Positions 43,168-51,211 of a stretch of 64,000 nt of DNA are shown here, in pieces. Position numbers and translations under genes: made by a program. This DNA is from Deltaproteobacteria bacterium (GTDB lineage Bacteria; Desulfobacterota; Desulfobacteria; Desulfobacterales; UBA5852), in assembly GCA_020444045.1 (NCBI GenBank), contig JAHLLS010000017.1, positions 62,001 through 126,000 of the forward strand, read 5' to 3'. Every line of letters starts with the position of its first letter. Position 1 is the first letter of the stretch. Below the pieces are notes generated by a model that worked only from the letters and a program-made list of their open reading frames with translations, had not been told where the DNA came from and did not search any database.

Positions 43168-43656
43168 TCATGCACCGGATACCTGGCGCAAATAGTGGAA
43201 CAAGATCCGTGACGCCTTGACCGTTTTTCCGGTGTCGGCTTCCTTGCGGGCGTTGCGAACAAGTTGCATAAGACGTTGCCGTTCAGCTTCCGGGCATTCG
43301 GCCAGAATGTCCTCGACGATCGACAGGTCTCCTTCTTTCAAGCTATCCCGCCACCGCTCTATCCTTTTGAAGGCTAACTCTTTTTGGTAATCCCCCTGAC
43401 GGATGTTATCGAGGGCTTTTTTAATTGGCGTTGAATCGATTTTTCGCATGAGGGCACCGATATATTGGAGCTGTCGACGCCGGGCACCGTGCTGCGTCGT
43501 TTGCCGTCCCAGCCGCACGGCTTCCGCCAGTTCTTCCGGCATCGTAATGGCTGCCAGTTGATCCATCGAAATGGTCAGAAGTTCTTCCCCGAGGCGTTGC
43601 AAGGCGCGGTCTTCTTTTTTCTTTTGTGTTCTGCTTTTGGGGTGTTCATCTTCCAT
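43168..43656 (-). CDS. darP: ribosome-associated protein DarP (YjgA/DUF615 family)
   Basis: 162 residues, helical and strongly charged: 'RTQKKKEDRALQRLGEELLT', 'AVRLGRQTTQHGARRRQLQY', 'IGALMRKIDSTPIKKALDNI' and 'AFKRIERWRDSLKEGDLSIV'. This is the DUF615 signature; E. coli DarP (183 residues) assists late 50S assembly. The neighbouring RlmN also acts on 23S rRNA, and both are on the minus strand, 75 bases apart, so they may form a ribosome-related unit. Confidence 0.88.
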   Translation of the reverse strand: MEDEHPKSRTQKKKEDRALQRLGEELLTISMDQLAAITMPEELAEAVRLGRQTTQHGARRRQLQYIGALMRKIDSTPIKKALDNIRQGDYQKELAFKRIERWRDSLKEGDLSIVEDILAECPEAERQRLMQLVRNARKEADTGKTVKASRILFHYLRQVSGA

Positions 43657-43731
43657 ATCAAACGCTCTCTGGACCCGGTAGATGACTGCCGTGGCCCCAT
43701 CATTTTCAATAAAATATAGCCGATCGGTCCG

Positions 43732-44766
43732 TCACACCATCGTAGCAGCATTTCCCAGTTGTCCGCAGGCCGCCATCAGGTCGCGCCCGCGGGGAACGCG
43801 TTTCTGGACGTTGACACGTAAATCAATCAACTGCTGGCGAAAGGCATCCAGTTCTTCCTCGGTGGGCGGGGGATACGGCGAGGCTGTGCCCGGGTTGAAC
43901 GGTATCAGGTTCACTTTGGCCGACAGGGGGGCCAGCCATCGCGCCAACTGCCGGGCGCAATCCACCCCATCGTTGACACCGGGCATGAGGACATAGCCAA
44001 TCATGATGGCATAGCCCTTTTTCAAAGGATACGCCATGAGCGCTCTTTGAAGCCGATCGAGAGGCGCCGTACGATTAATCGGCATCAATTGTGAGCGCAG
44101 GTCATCATTGGGTGCATTCAACGAAACCGCCAGCTTCAGATGGGGCATGTCCAAGGCCGCCAATTTTTCGATCCCATCGATGCGACCGGCGGTTGAAATG
44201 GTGATATAGCGCTGGGCAATATCCAGCCCGCGCTGGTCGCTGAGCACCCGCACCGCCCGTATAACGGCGTCAAAATTATCGAAGGGCTCCCCCATTCCCA
44301 TAAACACCACATTTCGGACACGGGCACCAAAACGCCGCCGGGCGTCGTATACCTGCCCGACGATTTCCTCCACGCTCAGCTGGCGCATCAGACCCAGACG
44401 CGCTGTTTCACAGAACCGACATCCCATTCGGCAGCCGGCCTGACTGGAAACGCAAATCGTGCCATGGGATTCCATGGGCAGAAACACCGACTCGATGCAA
44501 TGACCATCCTTCAGGGCCGTGACAAATTTGACGACCCCCTCCTGATGGACGTCATCGACCACATCGCCGGGTTCGAAGGCCAGCGCCTGACGGAGCCGGT
44601 CCGGCAACCCCGGCGACCGTGCAATAGCAACCGCCTTCCAGGCTTGCGGATTGAGTTGTTTGTAGAACTCCCGATACAGAGCCCCGGCCAAAAAAGGGCC
44701 TTTCCCGAAACGTTCGGCAAACACCTTTGTCAGGTCGGCATATGTCATTTCCAACAAACGCAACAT
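43732..44766 (-). CDS. rlmN: 23S rRNA (adenine-2503-C2)/tRNA methyltransferase RlmN
   Basis: A radical SAM methylase of 344 residues that modifies A2503 of 23S rRNA and A37 of some tRNAs. The cluster cysteines are C112, C116 and C119 in 'SSQAGCRMGCRFCETARLG'. The methyl-carrying and C-terminal cysteines include C334 in 'RDLMAACGQL'. 'VVFMGMGEPFDNFDAVIRAV', 'ISTAGRIDGIEKLA' and 'LAVSLNAPNDDLRSQLMPIN' are family blocks. It is the first gene of a minus-strand run followed by darP and the TerB-like gene. A long frame on the same strand (44552-45199) overlapping its N-terminus is an out-of-frame shadow. Confidence 0.95.
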   Translation of the reverse strand: MLRLLEMTYADLTKVFAERFGKGPFLAGALYREFYKQLNPQAWKAVAIARSPGLPDRLRQALAFEPGDVVDDVHQEGVVKFVTALKDGHCIESVFLPMESHGTICVSSQAGCRMGCRFCETARLGLMRQLSVEEIVGQVYDARRRFGARVRNVVFMGMGEPFDNFDAVIRAVRVLSDQRGLDIAQRYITISTAGRIDGIEKLAALDMPHLKLAVSLNAPNDDLRSQLMPINRTAPLDRLQRALMAYPLKKGYAIMIGYVLMPGVNDGVDCARQLARWLAPLSAKVNLIPFNPGTASPYPPPTEEELDAFRQQLIDLRVNVQKRVPRGRDLMAACGQLGNAATMV

Positions 44767-45577
44767 CGTCGGTCGTCCATCGCATGGTGATGAGCGGGCA
44801 CATGATGGCGCTGAGGCGATTTGTCCTGGATGCCTTTTTTACCGCTGCCCGCCGGAACGATATCGCAACGCTGTCGTTCAGGATGCGGCGCGCCTCTCTC
44901 CATCCGTTCGGACGGACATTACCATAAAGACCGCTGGTTGTCTCGTCATCCAATCGGTCGTTCAGGGCCAAAGCACACCCGTCTTCAGGCGGCGATAGGG
45001 AAACATCAGGGATGGGGAATGGCGGCGACCATATGATTGCTCCATTCCGTGTGAAGGGTTTGGGGAACGCCCCGCTGAAACCATATTCCCGGTGCTGCGT
45101 CATGACCGGGTCACAAGGATTCCTGACAGACCGGCAGATAGATCGTAAAGGTAGCCCCTCCGGCACTATTCCTGGACTCAACGTGGATATCCCCCCCATG
45201 TTGGGTGACGATGGAATGCGTAATCGCCAATCCCAGCCCAGTCCCTTTGTCCGTCCCCTTGCCCTTGGTGGAAAAATAGTGAAACGCCGCCCATGCCTGA
45301 CAAATCACGACAAACGATTGACGGATTCTGTCAAAGCCCTGGCCCCAGTCACCGATAATAACGAGATATTTCTGATATTCCCTTCCGCGTCACCATGAAA
45401 ACGGGGCGCCATGCATAGGCTTTGTCATTGTTATTCAATTGTTTTTCAGGCTTCCCCGTCGTTCGTTCAATAGTCGTCAGCGAACCACCGGATCAGTGGC
45501 CTGTTTATTGCTACCCATAAGCCTTATCGACCGTTCGACCTTAAACCTTAGTCACGACGGCAATTGCGAGATACACG
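44767..45577. other. low-coding stretch containing a kinase relic
   Basis: About 810 bases between rlmN and a plus-strand hypothetical gene. Apart from the histidine-kinase fragment listed separately (45111-45400), no frame has protein-like composition or a ribosome site. The region reads as decayed coding sequence. Confidence 0.5.
45111..45400 (-). pseudogene. C-terminal relic of a sensor histidine kinase (HATPase_c end)
   Basis: The minus-strand frame ending at 45111 reads 'FHYFSTKGKGTDKGTGLGLA', then 'ITHSIVTQHGGDIHVESRNS' and 'AGGATFTIYLPV'. These are the F-box, G2 box (GxGLGL) and final strands of a histidine-kinase ATPase domain. Upstream, 'GDWGQGFDRIRQSF' looks like a decayed G1 box (normally DTGxGI). 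The N-box, DHp domain and sensor part are missing, and there is no start, so only the last ~80 residues remain. No partner response regulator is present nearby. Confidence 0.75.
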
Positions 45578-46771
45578 ATGGTGCGTCAGCCACATTCCAA
45601 AATCCACGTTAACACCACCAGGTACCGGCGGGTGATTGATATAGCGCTGTTGCTGGGATTATCGATCAGTATTTTTCTGTTCAGCACGCATGCCAGGGCT
45701 GAAAATCAAACGCGCCAATGGCACCATTTTGAAAACTTGCTGGATTTCATCCGGATGGACGAACGCCAGGCCCCGCTGGTGGAGTTCATCCAGACCAGTG
45801 AAGGTCTCGATGCGGACCTGAGTCTGGAAAATCGAAGATTCATCAGTCAGAATGAAGCACTTTTAGAGGACATCCGAACCGAACTCAATAGCAGCGCTTT
45901 AAGCTGGAAGCTCCGGCAGGCGACAACACGTCTGATGGTTGTTCCCGAAACGCACCCGGATTACGCTGCCTTGTTCGAACGTTACTGTCATGCCGTCATC
46001 GATTATGTTTTGCAGGAAACACGTCTGCCCAACCCCTATCAGGCCATCACCACCCTCGATGGTCATCCGGCCGGTCCGATCCAATCCGGGGATGCCGGCA
46101 TAACCGCCTATCTGGTCCACAATATCGCGGATGTCTACTCGGAAGAATATGAATTTTTTGCCCCCATTGATACCGACCGCAGCATCAGGATCACGTTGGA
46201 CAATCGGACCTACCGCGGTGAAATCGGCTCCTATTCTTCCTATCTTGTGATCGATGAAGACCGGCAGTACCGATTCGAGCACAACCCCTACACGCTATGG
46301 CGCAACAGCGCGGAAGATCCGCTCAATGTATTGATCGCACCGGTCGAAGAAACGCTCCATATCGCACTTCGCGACGCTACGGAAGGGGCGATTAAAACCC
46401 GACTGACCGATCAACCGCCATCCACCCGTGCTGACATGGAAGCGGTCGTGGAAGAATGGCTGGCGATTGAGGAAGCGGCCGTGGGTGGGTTGGTCAGTGC
46501 GCTTCTACCTGAAATTCTCGATCGCATTCTGGACGGGGATTCGACAGCGGATGTCATGCGGACACTCGCCGAGCGTCACGCCTTCGACAAATATCGCTAT
46601 TTAGATCAAGGGATAGAAGTCGTCAACACGATCGGAATTCAATCCGCGATCGCGGTTTATCAAGAGCAAACGCACCATTTCAAGGCGATGCTGGCGTCAC
46701 CACCAAGCGATGGTACAGCAACCGCCGACGAAGAGACCCGGGATGCGGTAGCAAACGAACCGGCCGCATAA
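45578..46771 (+). CDS. hypothetical exported protein (397 residues)
   Basis: Residues ~18-42 form a hydrophobic segment ('VIDIALLLGLSISIFLFSTH') followed by 'ARA', a signal peptide with a long basic n-region. The remainder is hydrophilic and mixed alpha/beta with no recognised domain: 'FIRMDERQAPLVEFIQTSEG' near the start, an acidic middle, and a helical C-terminal region ending in an Ala/Glu/Asp-rich tail. The tail and stop codon lie inside a perfect 19-bp inverted repeat (46751-46790), so the last six codons are also one arm of a hairpin. No ribosome site is obvious before ATG 45578. Function unknown. Confidence 0.6.
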   Translation: MVRQPHSKIHVNTTRYRRVIDIALLLGLSISIFLFSTHARAENQTRQWHHFENLLDFIRMDERQAPLVEFIQTSEGLDADLSLENRRFISQNEALLEDIRTELNSSALSWKLRQATTRLMVVPETHPDYAALFERYCHAVIDYVLQETRLPNPYQAITTLDGHPAGPIQSGDAGITAYLVHNIADVYSEEYEFFAPIDTDRSIRITLDNRTYRGEIGSYSSYLVIDEDRQYRFEHNPYTLWRNSAEDPLNVLIAPVEETLHIALRDATEGAIKTRLTDQPPSTRADMEAVVEEWLAIEEAAVGGLVSALLPEILDRILDGDSTADVMRTLAERHAFDKYRYLDQGIEVVNTIGIQSAIAVYQEQTHHFKAMLASPPSDGTATADEETRDAVANEPAA

Positions 46772-46790
46772 ATGCGGCCGGTTCGTTTGC
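46751..46790 (+). repeat. perfect 19-bp inverted repeat spanning a stop codon
   Basis: Arms at 46751-46769 and 46772-46790 are perfectly complementary (GCAAACGAACCGGCCGCAT and its reverse complement), with only two bases between. TAA (46769-46771) sits at the tip. A second, G/C-rich hairpin follows at 46799-46833 (eight G opposed to seven C). Neither has a T run on the plus strand. They lie between convergent genes and could act as a transcription barrier for both. Confidence 0.7.
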
Positions 46791-46798
46791 GGTATGAC

Positions 46799-46833
46799 GC
46801 CGGGGGGGGAAAAGCATTGCTCCCCCCCTCGGC
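46799..46833. terminator. G/C-run hairpin between convergent genes
   Basis: GCC followed by eight G and A at 46799-46810 pairs with T, seven C, TC and GGC at 46821-46833, giving an 11-12 bp stem with one wobble and a 10-base loop. Placed 28 bases after the upstream stop and 40 bases before the stop of the convergent gene, it may serve as a two-way transcription end, though no U tract follows. Confidence 0.45.
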
Positions 46834-46872
46834 TAAACCATCTTTATAACATTTGGATAGGCATCCATTCGA

Positions 46873-47148
46873 TCATTCGATGATGCGAAAGGATTCGACC
46901 GCAATCACTTTGTTACCTTGATCCTCCACCAGTGTTCCTTGGATCTCTACCTTCTGGCCAACTAACTCAACCACTTCATTGCCGGCCTCGGTATCGAGAA
47001 TATCGAAAACATTGCCTGCTTCATCCATGACCTGATTGTCCTCGGTAACCTGCACCTGGATAACAACGGGCTCCGATGCCAATCCGGCACCAAAGCTAAA
47101 CCCAACCAACAGCACCGCCAACATTACTAAAACGAAAGCTCTTTTCAT
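46873..47148 (-). CDS. small exported protein, OB-fold-like
   Basis: A 91-residue protein with a clean Sec signal peptide (MKRAFVLVMLAVLLVGFSFG then AGLAS) and a mature part of ~66 residues rich in beta strands: 'VVIQVQVTEDNQVMDEAGNV', 'FDILDTEAGNEVVELVGQKV' and 'EIQGTLVEDQGNKVIAVESF'. The pattern 'V-G-x-K-V-E-(I)-x-G-T-(L)' is typical of small periplasmic OB-fold (DUF5818/NirD-like) proteins. AAAGGAAGGGG precedes ATG 47148; the frame open to 47238 adds an unlikely N-terminus. It is acidic, and its function is unknown. Confidence 0.75.
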   Translation of the reverse strand: MKRAFVLVMLAVLLVGFSFGAGLASEPVVIQVQVTEDNQVMDEAGNVFDILDTEAGNEVVELVGQKVEIQGTLVEDQGNKVIAVESFRIIE

Positions 47149-47627
47149 GTTACCCCTTCCTTTCTTAAAATTGACTGTCATTAGTCCCCCATCTTCGCAT
47201 TGCGCCGTGATCACTCTTCTGCGGGAGCTAACCGTCATTCATAAATGATGAATCACCGTGTGGGACCCAATCTTTTCCAACTCCCTCAGTTATGGTCATC
47301 CTTACAATCAAACAACATGCCATTTATTTATATATCTGATATATTTCTATATCTTTATATTCAAACAGGATACTGACGGAACTTCAACTTCTTTATTCGG
47401 GTGGCATCTTGCAACGAGGAAACCTTCGAACAGGGAGATGGCAGGATATCGTCATGATTTAGTTAGGTATTACAACTAAGAAGAATTGACTATTCCGAAT
47501 TCACTGGAATGCGAATCCGCATGTCCGTTTTCCCCACCATACGACACGACCTCGTAGCAGCCAATGTCCGGGGCCATTGTTGATGGCCGAAAAAGGCCCA
47601 GGACACCATTGGAAACCCACTTTCAGG
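47149..47627. other. AT-rich intergenic region downstream of pheA
   Basis: This gap holds the promoter region of the small exported protein and the end of the aroF-pheA operon. Bases 47300-47375 are markedly AT-rich compared with neighbours, a possible foreign patch. A stem TGTCC-GGGCC type pair (47565-47575 with 47595-47605, one mismatch) starts 23 bases after the pheA stop and could end that transcript, without a U tract. No credible gene. Confidence 0.4.
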
Positions 47628-48692
47628 CTATCGTGACGAAACATCCGCCGGATAGCTGCCCAGCAGTTTCATGCCAATGGCCAGTTTCTCCACTTTCTCC
47701 AACAATGCGGCAATTTTGTCGTCTTGCCGCGCACCTTCGAAGTCGAGAAAAAAACTGTAATTACCGGGATCGGAACGCAGCGGCATCGACGCGATCCGTG
47801 TCAAGTTGACGTTGGCCTCCGCAAACAGCCGCAACACATCGTACAACTGACCTGCCTCGTGGGGAACCGCAAAAATGATCGACGTTTTCTCCCCGACGCC
47901 CTGGTAGGGTTCCCGTGAAAGCAGTAAAAAGCGGGTCGAGTTGGAGGAACCGTCCTCAATTCCCTCCTTGATGACATCCAAATCGTAGAGCTCGGCGCAA
48001 AGCTTGCTGGCGATGGCCGCCGAGGCCTTGGGGCTTTCCCTAGCAACCATCTTGGCAGCCCCCGCCGTGTCGTAGAAAGGATGGGGTTCGAGTTTGTTGC
48101 GCATCAAAAACCCCCGGCATTGGGCCAGGGCCTGAGGGTGCGAGTACACCACCCGAATTTCCCGATAATCCGTTCCCTGGGTGGCCAGAAGACAGTGCTT
48201 GACCGGCACATTGATTTCACCGATGACCTTCAGGTCCGTCGTTGTCAAAAGGTCGTTGACCTGCGTCACCGCGCCTTCAAGTGAATTTTCAACCGGGACC
48301 ACCCCAAGATCGAGATCGCCCTCTTCCACGCCCCGAAAGACATCCACAAATTCGAGACAGGGAATGTAAGCGCCGCCGGCGACCAGCTGTCGTGAGGCCA
48401 CTTCGCCATAAGCCCCGTGTTCACCCTGAAAAGCCACCAGCTTGCGGTCTTCCTCTTGCAGTCGTTTACTTTCCTCAATAATGGTCGCCAGCAACTGGCG
48501 GGTGAACGAACGTTCCACCAAGTCCAGATTCAGCCGTTCCGCCCGTGCCAGCAGGTCTTCCTCCCGACGGGGATCACTGATCATCGCCTTGAACTTTTTG
48601 GAACGCAGTGCCAGGCCCATTCTTTCCTGCAGAAGGACCAGCAATTCGCGGTCAATCCGATCGATCTTGTATCGAATTTCATTTAATTTCAT
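47628..48692 (-). CDS. pheA: bifunctional chorismate mutase/prephenate dehydratase (P-protein)
   Basis: Makes prephenate from chorismate and then phenylpyruvate for phenylalanine synthesis. The AroQ mutase is at ~1-85 ('IRYKIDRIDRELLVLLQERM'), prephenate dehydratase at ~88-265 ('LVAFQGEHGAYGEVASRQLV', 'VGEINVPVKHCLLA'-type segment, 'SNSTRFLLLSREP' with the catalytic TRF) and an ACT domain at ~272-350. The ACT motifs that bind Phe are altered: GALV reads GQLY and ESRP reads ASMP ('LTRIASMPLRSDPGNYSFFL'), so allosteric feedback may be weakened. ATG 48692 is preceded by GAGGAGA. It follows aroF by 68 bases; both lie behind the Phe attenuator. Confidence 0.93.
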   Translation of the reverse strand: MKLNEIRYKIDRIDRELLVLLQERMGLALRSKKFKAMISDPRREEDLLARAERLNLDLVERSFTRQLLATIIEESKRLQEEDRKLVAFQGEHGAYGEVASRQLVAGGAYIPCLEFVDVFRGVEEGDLDLGVVPVENSLEGAVTQVNDLLTTTDLKVIGEINVPVKHCLLATQGTDYREIRVVYSHPQALAQCRGFLMRNKLEPHPFYDTAGAAKMVARESPKASAAIASKLCAELYDLDVIKEGIEDGSSNSTRFLLLSREPYQGVGEKTSIIFAVPHEAGQLYDVLRLFAEANVNLTRIASMPLRSDPGNYSFFLDFEGARQDDKIAALLEKVEKLAIGMKLLGSYPADVSSR

Positions 48693-48760
48693 GGGGTTTC
48701 AGTCTCCTCATAGATAGTGGCAAAATGGTCTATCTTCGCCCATCGCAGGCGTTCGTCCGG

Positions 48761-49576
48761 TCAATCCGCAATGGACTGCATAAACGCATGCAACGGTCGC
48801 AATTGCCGCATGAGCGTTTCAAATCGATCCGGGGTCAAGGCTTGATCGGCATCACAAAGCGCCGTCGATGGATCATGGTGAACTTCGATCAACAGACCGT
48901 CCGACCCGGATGCCACTGCAGCCAGACTCATGGGGCCGATGAGGCTGAGTCGTCCCGTGCTGTGTGTCGGATCGATCACGATCGGTAGGTGCGTCAGTTC
49001 TTTTATGGCCGGCACGGCGCTCAGGTCCAATGTGTTGCGGGTGTAGTTCTCAAAGGTCCGGATGCCGCGTTCGCAAAGGATCACATTCGGATTGCCCTCG
49101 CTGAGGATGTATTCCGCGCAATTCAACCACTCCTCCAGTGTCGAAAACATCCCCCGTTTGAGCAGGACCGGTCGACGGCTCATCCCGACCTCTTTCAGCA
49201 AAGCGAAGTTCTGCATGTTGCGGGTACCGATCTGGAGAATATCGGCAAATTCAGCCACCCAGGACACATCCCGGGGGTCCAGCACTTCGGTTACGATGGG
49301 CAAGCCCGTTTCGCGCCGCGCCTTATCCAGAATCTTCAGGCCCTGCAACCCCAGTCCCTGAAACGAATAAGGCGACGTCCGCGGCTTGAACGCCCCCCCC
49401 CGCAGGATGTCGGCCCCGGCCGCTTTTACGGCGCAGGCGGCGGCCAACGTCTGTGCTTCGCTCTCCACGCTGCAGGGACCGGCCATGACGACGAAGTCGC
49501 GTCCAAACGCAACGTCGCCTACCGGAATGACCGTTTGCCCTGCTGCATCACGCGACGCCAGTTTCAAGTTTTTCAT
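48761..49576 (-). CDS. aroF: 3-deoxy-7-phosphoheptulonate synthase, type I-beta
   Basis: First step of the shikimate pathway: condensation of phosphoenolpyruvate and erythrose 4-phosphate. The 271-residue sequence has the I-beta/KDOPS-like blocks '[20 protein letters not shown]', '[17 protein letters not shown]', '[20 protein letters not shown]' and '[20 protein letters not shown]' (metal-binding His in DPTHS). The N-terminus is only ~30 residues before the barrel and lacks a ferredoxin-like or ACT regulatory domain, so the enzyme itself is probably not inhibited by aromatic amino acids. ATG 49576 has GGAAGGA upstream; ATG 49603 is less likely. It is the first gene after the attenuator. Confidence 0.93.
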   Translation of the reverse strand: MKNLKLASRDAAGQTVIPVGDVAFGRDFVVMAGPCSVESEAQTLAAACAVKAAGADILRGGAFKPRTSPYSFQGLGLQGLKILDKARRETGLPIVTEVLDPRDVSWVAEFADILQIGTRNMQNFALLKEVGMSRRPVLLKRGMFSTLEEWLNCAEYILSEGNPNVILCERGIRTFENYTRNTLDLSAVPAIKELTHLPIVIDPTHSTGRLSLIGPMSLAAVASGSDGLLIEVHHDPSTALCDADQALTPDRFETLMRQLRPLHAFMQSIAD

Positions 49577-49670
49577 TACACCATCCTTCCCAACAGTTTC
49601 CAAAACGTGACCGTTATGCCTGATATCTTCAGCGCTTCCGTTTTGATGCCCTTAGCTCGCTGTTGCCCAT

Positions 49671-49701
49671 AAAAAAAGCCCCGAGATTGTCGTCTCGGGG
49701 C
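49671..49701 (-). terminator. attenuator terminator hairpin (segments 3:4) before aroF
   Basis: On the minus strand GCCCCGAGA pairs with TCTCGGGGC (9 bp, 6-base loop, 49701-49678) and runs straight into seven T (49677-49671), a textbook intrinsic terminator. It lies about 95 bases before the aroF start, inside the leader rather than after a gene. Confidence 0.9.
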
Positions 49702-49716
49702 CTGCTTCTGTAGAAA

Positions 49717-49748
49717 ACCCCGAGTGGAATCTGATGTCCACCCGGGGT
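49717..49748 (-). promoter_or_regulatory. alternative leader hairpin (segments 1:2) of the Phe attenuator
   Basis: On the minus strand ACCCCGGGTGG (49748-49738) pairs with CCACTCGGGGT (49727-49717), 10 of 11 bases. The second arm's CTCGGGG is also complementary to CCCCGAG of the terminator's first arm, so 2:3 pairing would prevent the terminator. This is the mutually exclusive pattern of amino-acid attenuators. Confidence 0.8.
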
Positions 49749-49762
49749 GCAATCGTTTGAAA

Positions 49763-49843
49763 TTACAACACCGGATGAACGCTTCTAAAGCCAGAAAAGA
49801 AGCGCCCGAAAAAGTATCCCGTGCTGATAGTGGTTTGCTGCAT
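49763..49843 (-). CDS. phenylalanine leader peptide (attenuator of aroF-pheA)
   Basis: A 26-codon frame with ATG 49843 and TAA at 49765-49763. It encodes five Phe and one Tyr within ten residues ('YFFGRFFSGF'), a strong excess typical of pheA/pheST leader peptides, although the surrounding bases have no other coding sign. GAAAGAAAC before the ATG is a weak ribosome site. Ribosome stalling at the Phe codons (about 49816-49787) under Phe shortage would alter folding of the hairpins downstream. An extra stem CGCTTC/GAAGCG inside the leader may take part. The exact geometry cannot be settled by eye. Confidence 0.85.
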   Translation of the reverse strand: MQQTTISTGYFFGRFFSGFRSVHPVL

Positions 49844-49876
49844 CTGTTTCTTTCTTAACCCATATTGTGGGGCACA

Positions 49877-49904
49877 ACCTTACAACTTTTATTTCCCCTG
49901 TCAA
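49877..49904 (-). promoter_or_regulatory. sigma70-type promoter of the aroF-pheA operon
   Basis: On the minus strand a perfect TTGACA (49904-49899) is followed after 16 bases by TAAGGT (49882-49877), which keeps the T-A----T of a -10 box. Transcription would begin near 49870, about 27 bases before the Phe leader ATG, matching the layout expected for an attenuated operon. Confidence 0.65.
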
Positions 49905-50006
49905 TAACTTTTTAAGAATGCTATGAAAACGGCCCATGAACGCTGGGGCTTTACCCAAAAGCTTTTTACCGCATTTTTCCCAACCTTGATGATACGGAAG
50001 TACTGA

Positions 50007-51113
50007 TTGACACCGAAACGCCGATTTTTATTCCTGGAATCCTTTTACGGCGGGTCCCACAAGGAATTCGCGGATGGACTTATCGCCCATTCACGGCATC
50101 ATATCGATCTGCTGACCCTTCCGGATCGGTTCTGGAAATGGCGTATGCGCGGCGCCGCCCTCCATTTCCTTAAAAAAGCACCGCCGCTCGAAGCTTACGA
50201 CGGTCTGATCACCACGGATCTGATGGGCTTTTCGGATTTCAAAGCCCTGGCCGGCGGTGCCTGCCCGCCGACCCTGGTCTATTTCCACGAAAACCAACTC
50301 ACCTACCCTCTGGCACCGGGCGAACAGATGGATTTTCAGTTCGGTTTCACGGATATCACCACGGGCCTGGCAGCAGACATGATCCGTTTCAATTCCCGTA
50401 CCCATTATGACGCCTTTTTCAAAGGTCTCCCCGGGTTTTTAAACATGATGCCAGAGTACCGGCCCACCTGGGTTGTTGATGCTATCCGGTCCAAATCCGG
50501 TGTCCTCTACCCCGGATGCCGCTTCCCTGCTGATGATGCTCCGATATCCGAAAAACGGCTTACCGATCCACCGTTAATCATATGGAATCACCGCTGGGAA
50601 TTCGACAAGAATCCGGAAAGCTTTTTCGATGCGCTTGATGCGGTAGCGCTTCAGGGCATCGATTTTCGCCTTGCACTTCTAGGCGAAAACTGTCAGACAG
50701 TGCCTAAGGTTTTTATCCGCGCGCGCGAGCGTTTTGGCGATAAGATCCTTCAATACGGATATGTTGCTGCAAGGGCGGCCTATATCGATTGGCTGAAGCG
50801 GGGCGCCATCGTTATCAGCACCGCCCAACAGGAAAATTTCGGCATTTCCGTCGTCGAAGCCGTCCGGTTCGGGTGTTTTCCCCTTTTGCCGGCACGACTG
50901 GCCTATCCGGAAATCATTCCGGACCATAGCCACCCCCACGTTTTGTATCATGATCAGGAAGCGCTCGTTACCCGTTTGCACCGGTTGATCGACCGTTATA
51001 CCGATTTCCAGGAACTTCGTGTCAGCCTTGCGGACAGCATGCGCCGATTTGCCTGGGACAGCGTCATCGATGACTACGACCGCCTGCTTGAAACCCTGGC
51101 AGAAAGAGTTTGA
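50007..51113 (+). CDS. tRNA-queuosine alpha-mannosyltransferase-like glycosyltransferase (QTMAN/GTDC1, DUF3524)
   Basis: A 368-residue GT-B enzyme. The N-terminal DUF3524 domain opens with 'RFLFLESFYGGSHKEFADGL', and has 'LPDRFWKWRMRGAALHF', 'AYDGLITTDLMGFSDFKAL' and 'TLVYFHENQLTYPLAPGEQM', all diagnostic of the GTDC1 family. The C-terminal Glycos_transf_1-like part includes 'LIIWNHRWEFDKNPESFFDA' and the donor-site Glu region 'STAQQENFGISVVEAVRFGC'. In vertebrates this family mannosylates queuosine in tRNA-Asp; bacterial members are assumed to do the same, which would require a queuosine pathway elsewhere in the genome. The start is TTG 50007, with GGAAG 7 bases upstream. Confidence 0.82.
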   Translation: MTPKRRFLFLESFYGGSHKEFADGLIAHSRHHIDLLTLPDRFWKWRMRGAALHFLKKAPPLEAYDGLITTDLMGFSDFKALAGGACPPTLVYFHENQLTYPLAPGEQMDFQFGFTDITTGLAADMIRFNSRTHYDAFFKGLPGFLNMMPEYRPTWVVDAIRSKSGVLYPGCRFPADDAPISEKRLTDPPLIIWNHRWEFDKNPESFFDALDAVALQGIDFRLALLGENCQTVPKVFIRARERFGDKILQYGYVAARAAYIDWLKRGAIVISTAQQENFGISVVEAVRFGCFPLLPARLAYPEIIPDHSHPHVLYHDQEALVTRLHRLIDRYTDFQELRVSLADSMRRFAWDSVIDDYDRLLETLAERV

Positions 51114-51211
51114 TGCCAGCGCGTAACGCTTCCGATTCTCATCCATACGGTTGCTTGTCCATTTAAAGCGGGAAGACCGTGCCACGCGGTTATTTGCCCG
51201 GGAGGAACGCA

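Noticed and set aside
44552..45199. 215-codon minus-strand frame overlapping the start of rlmN
   Set aside because: Overlaps more than 200 bases of rlmN in another frame, with low-complexity mixed composition and no recognisable domain.
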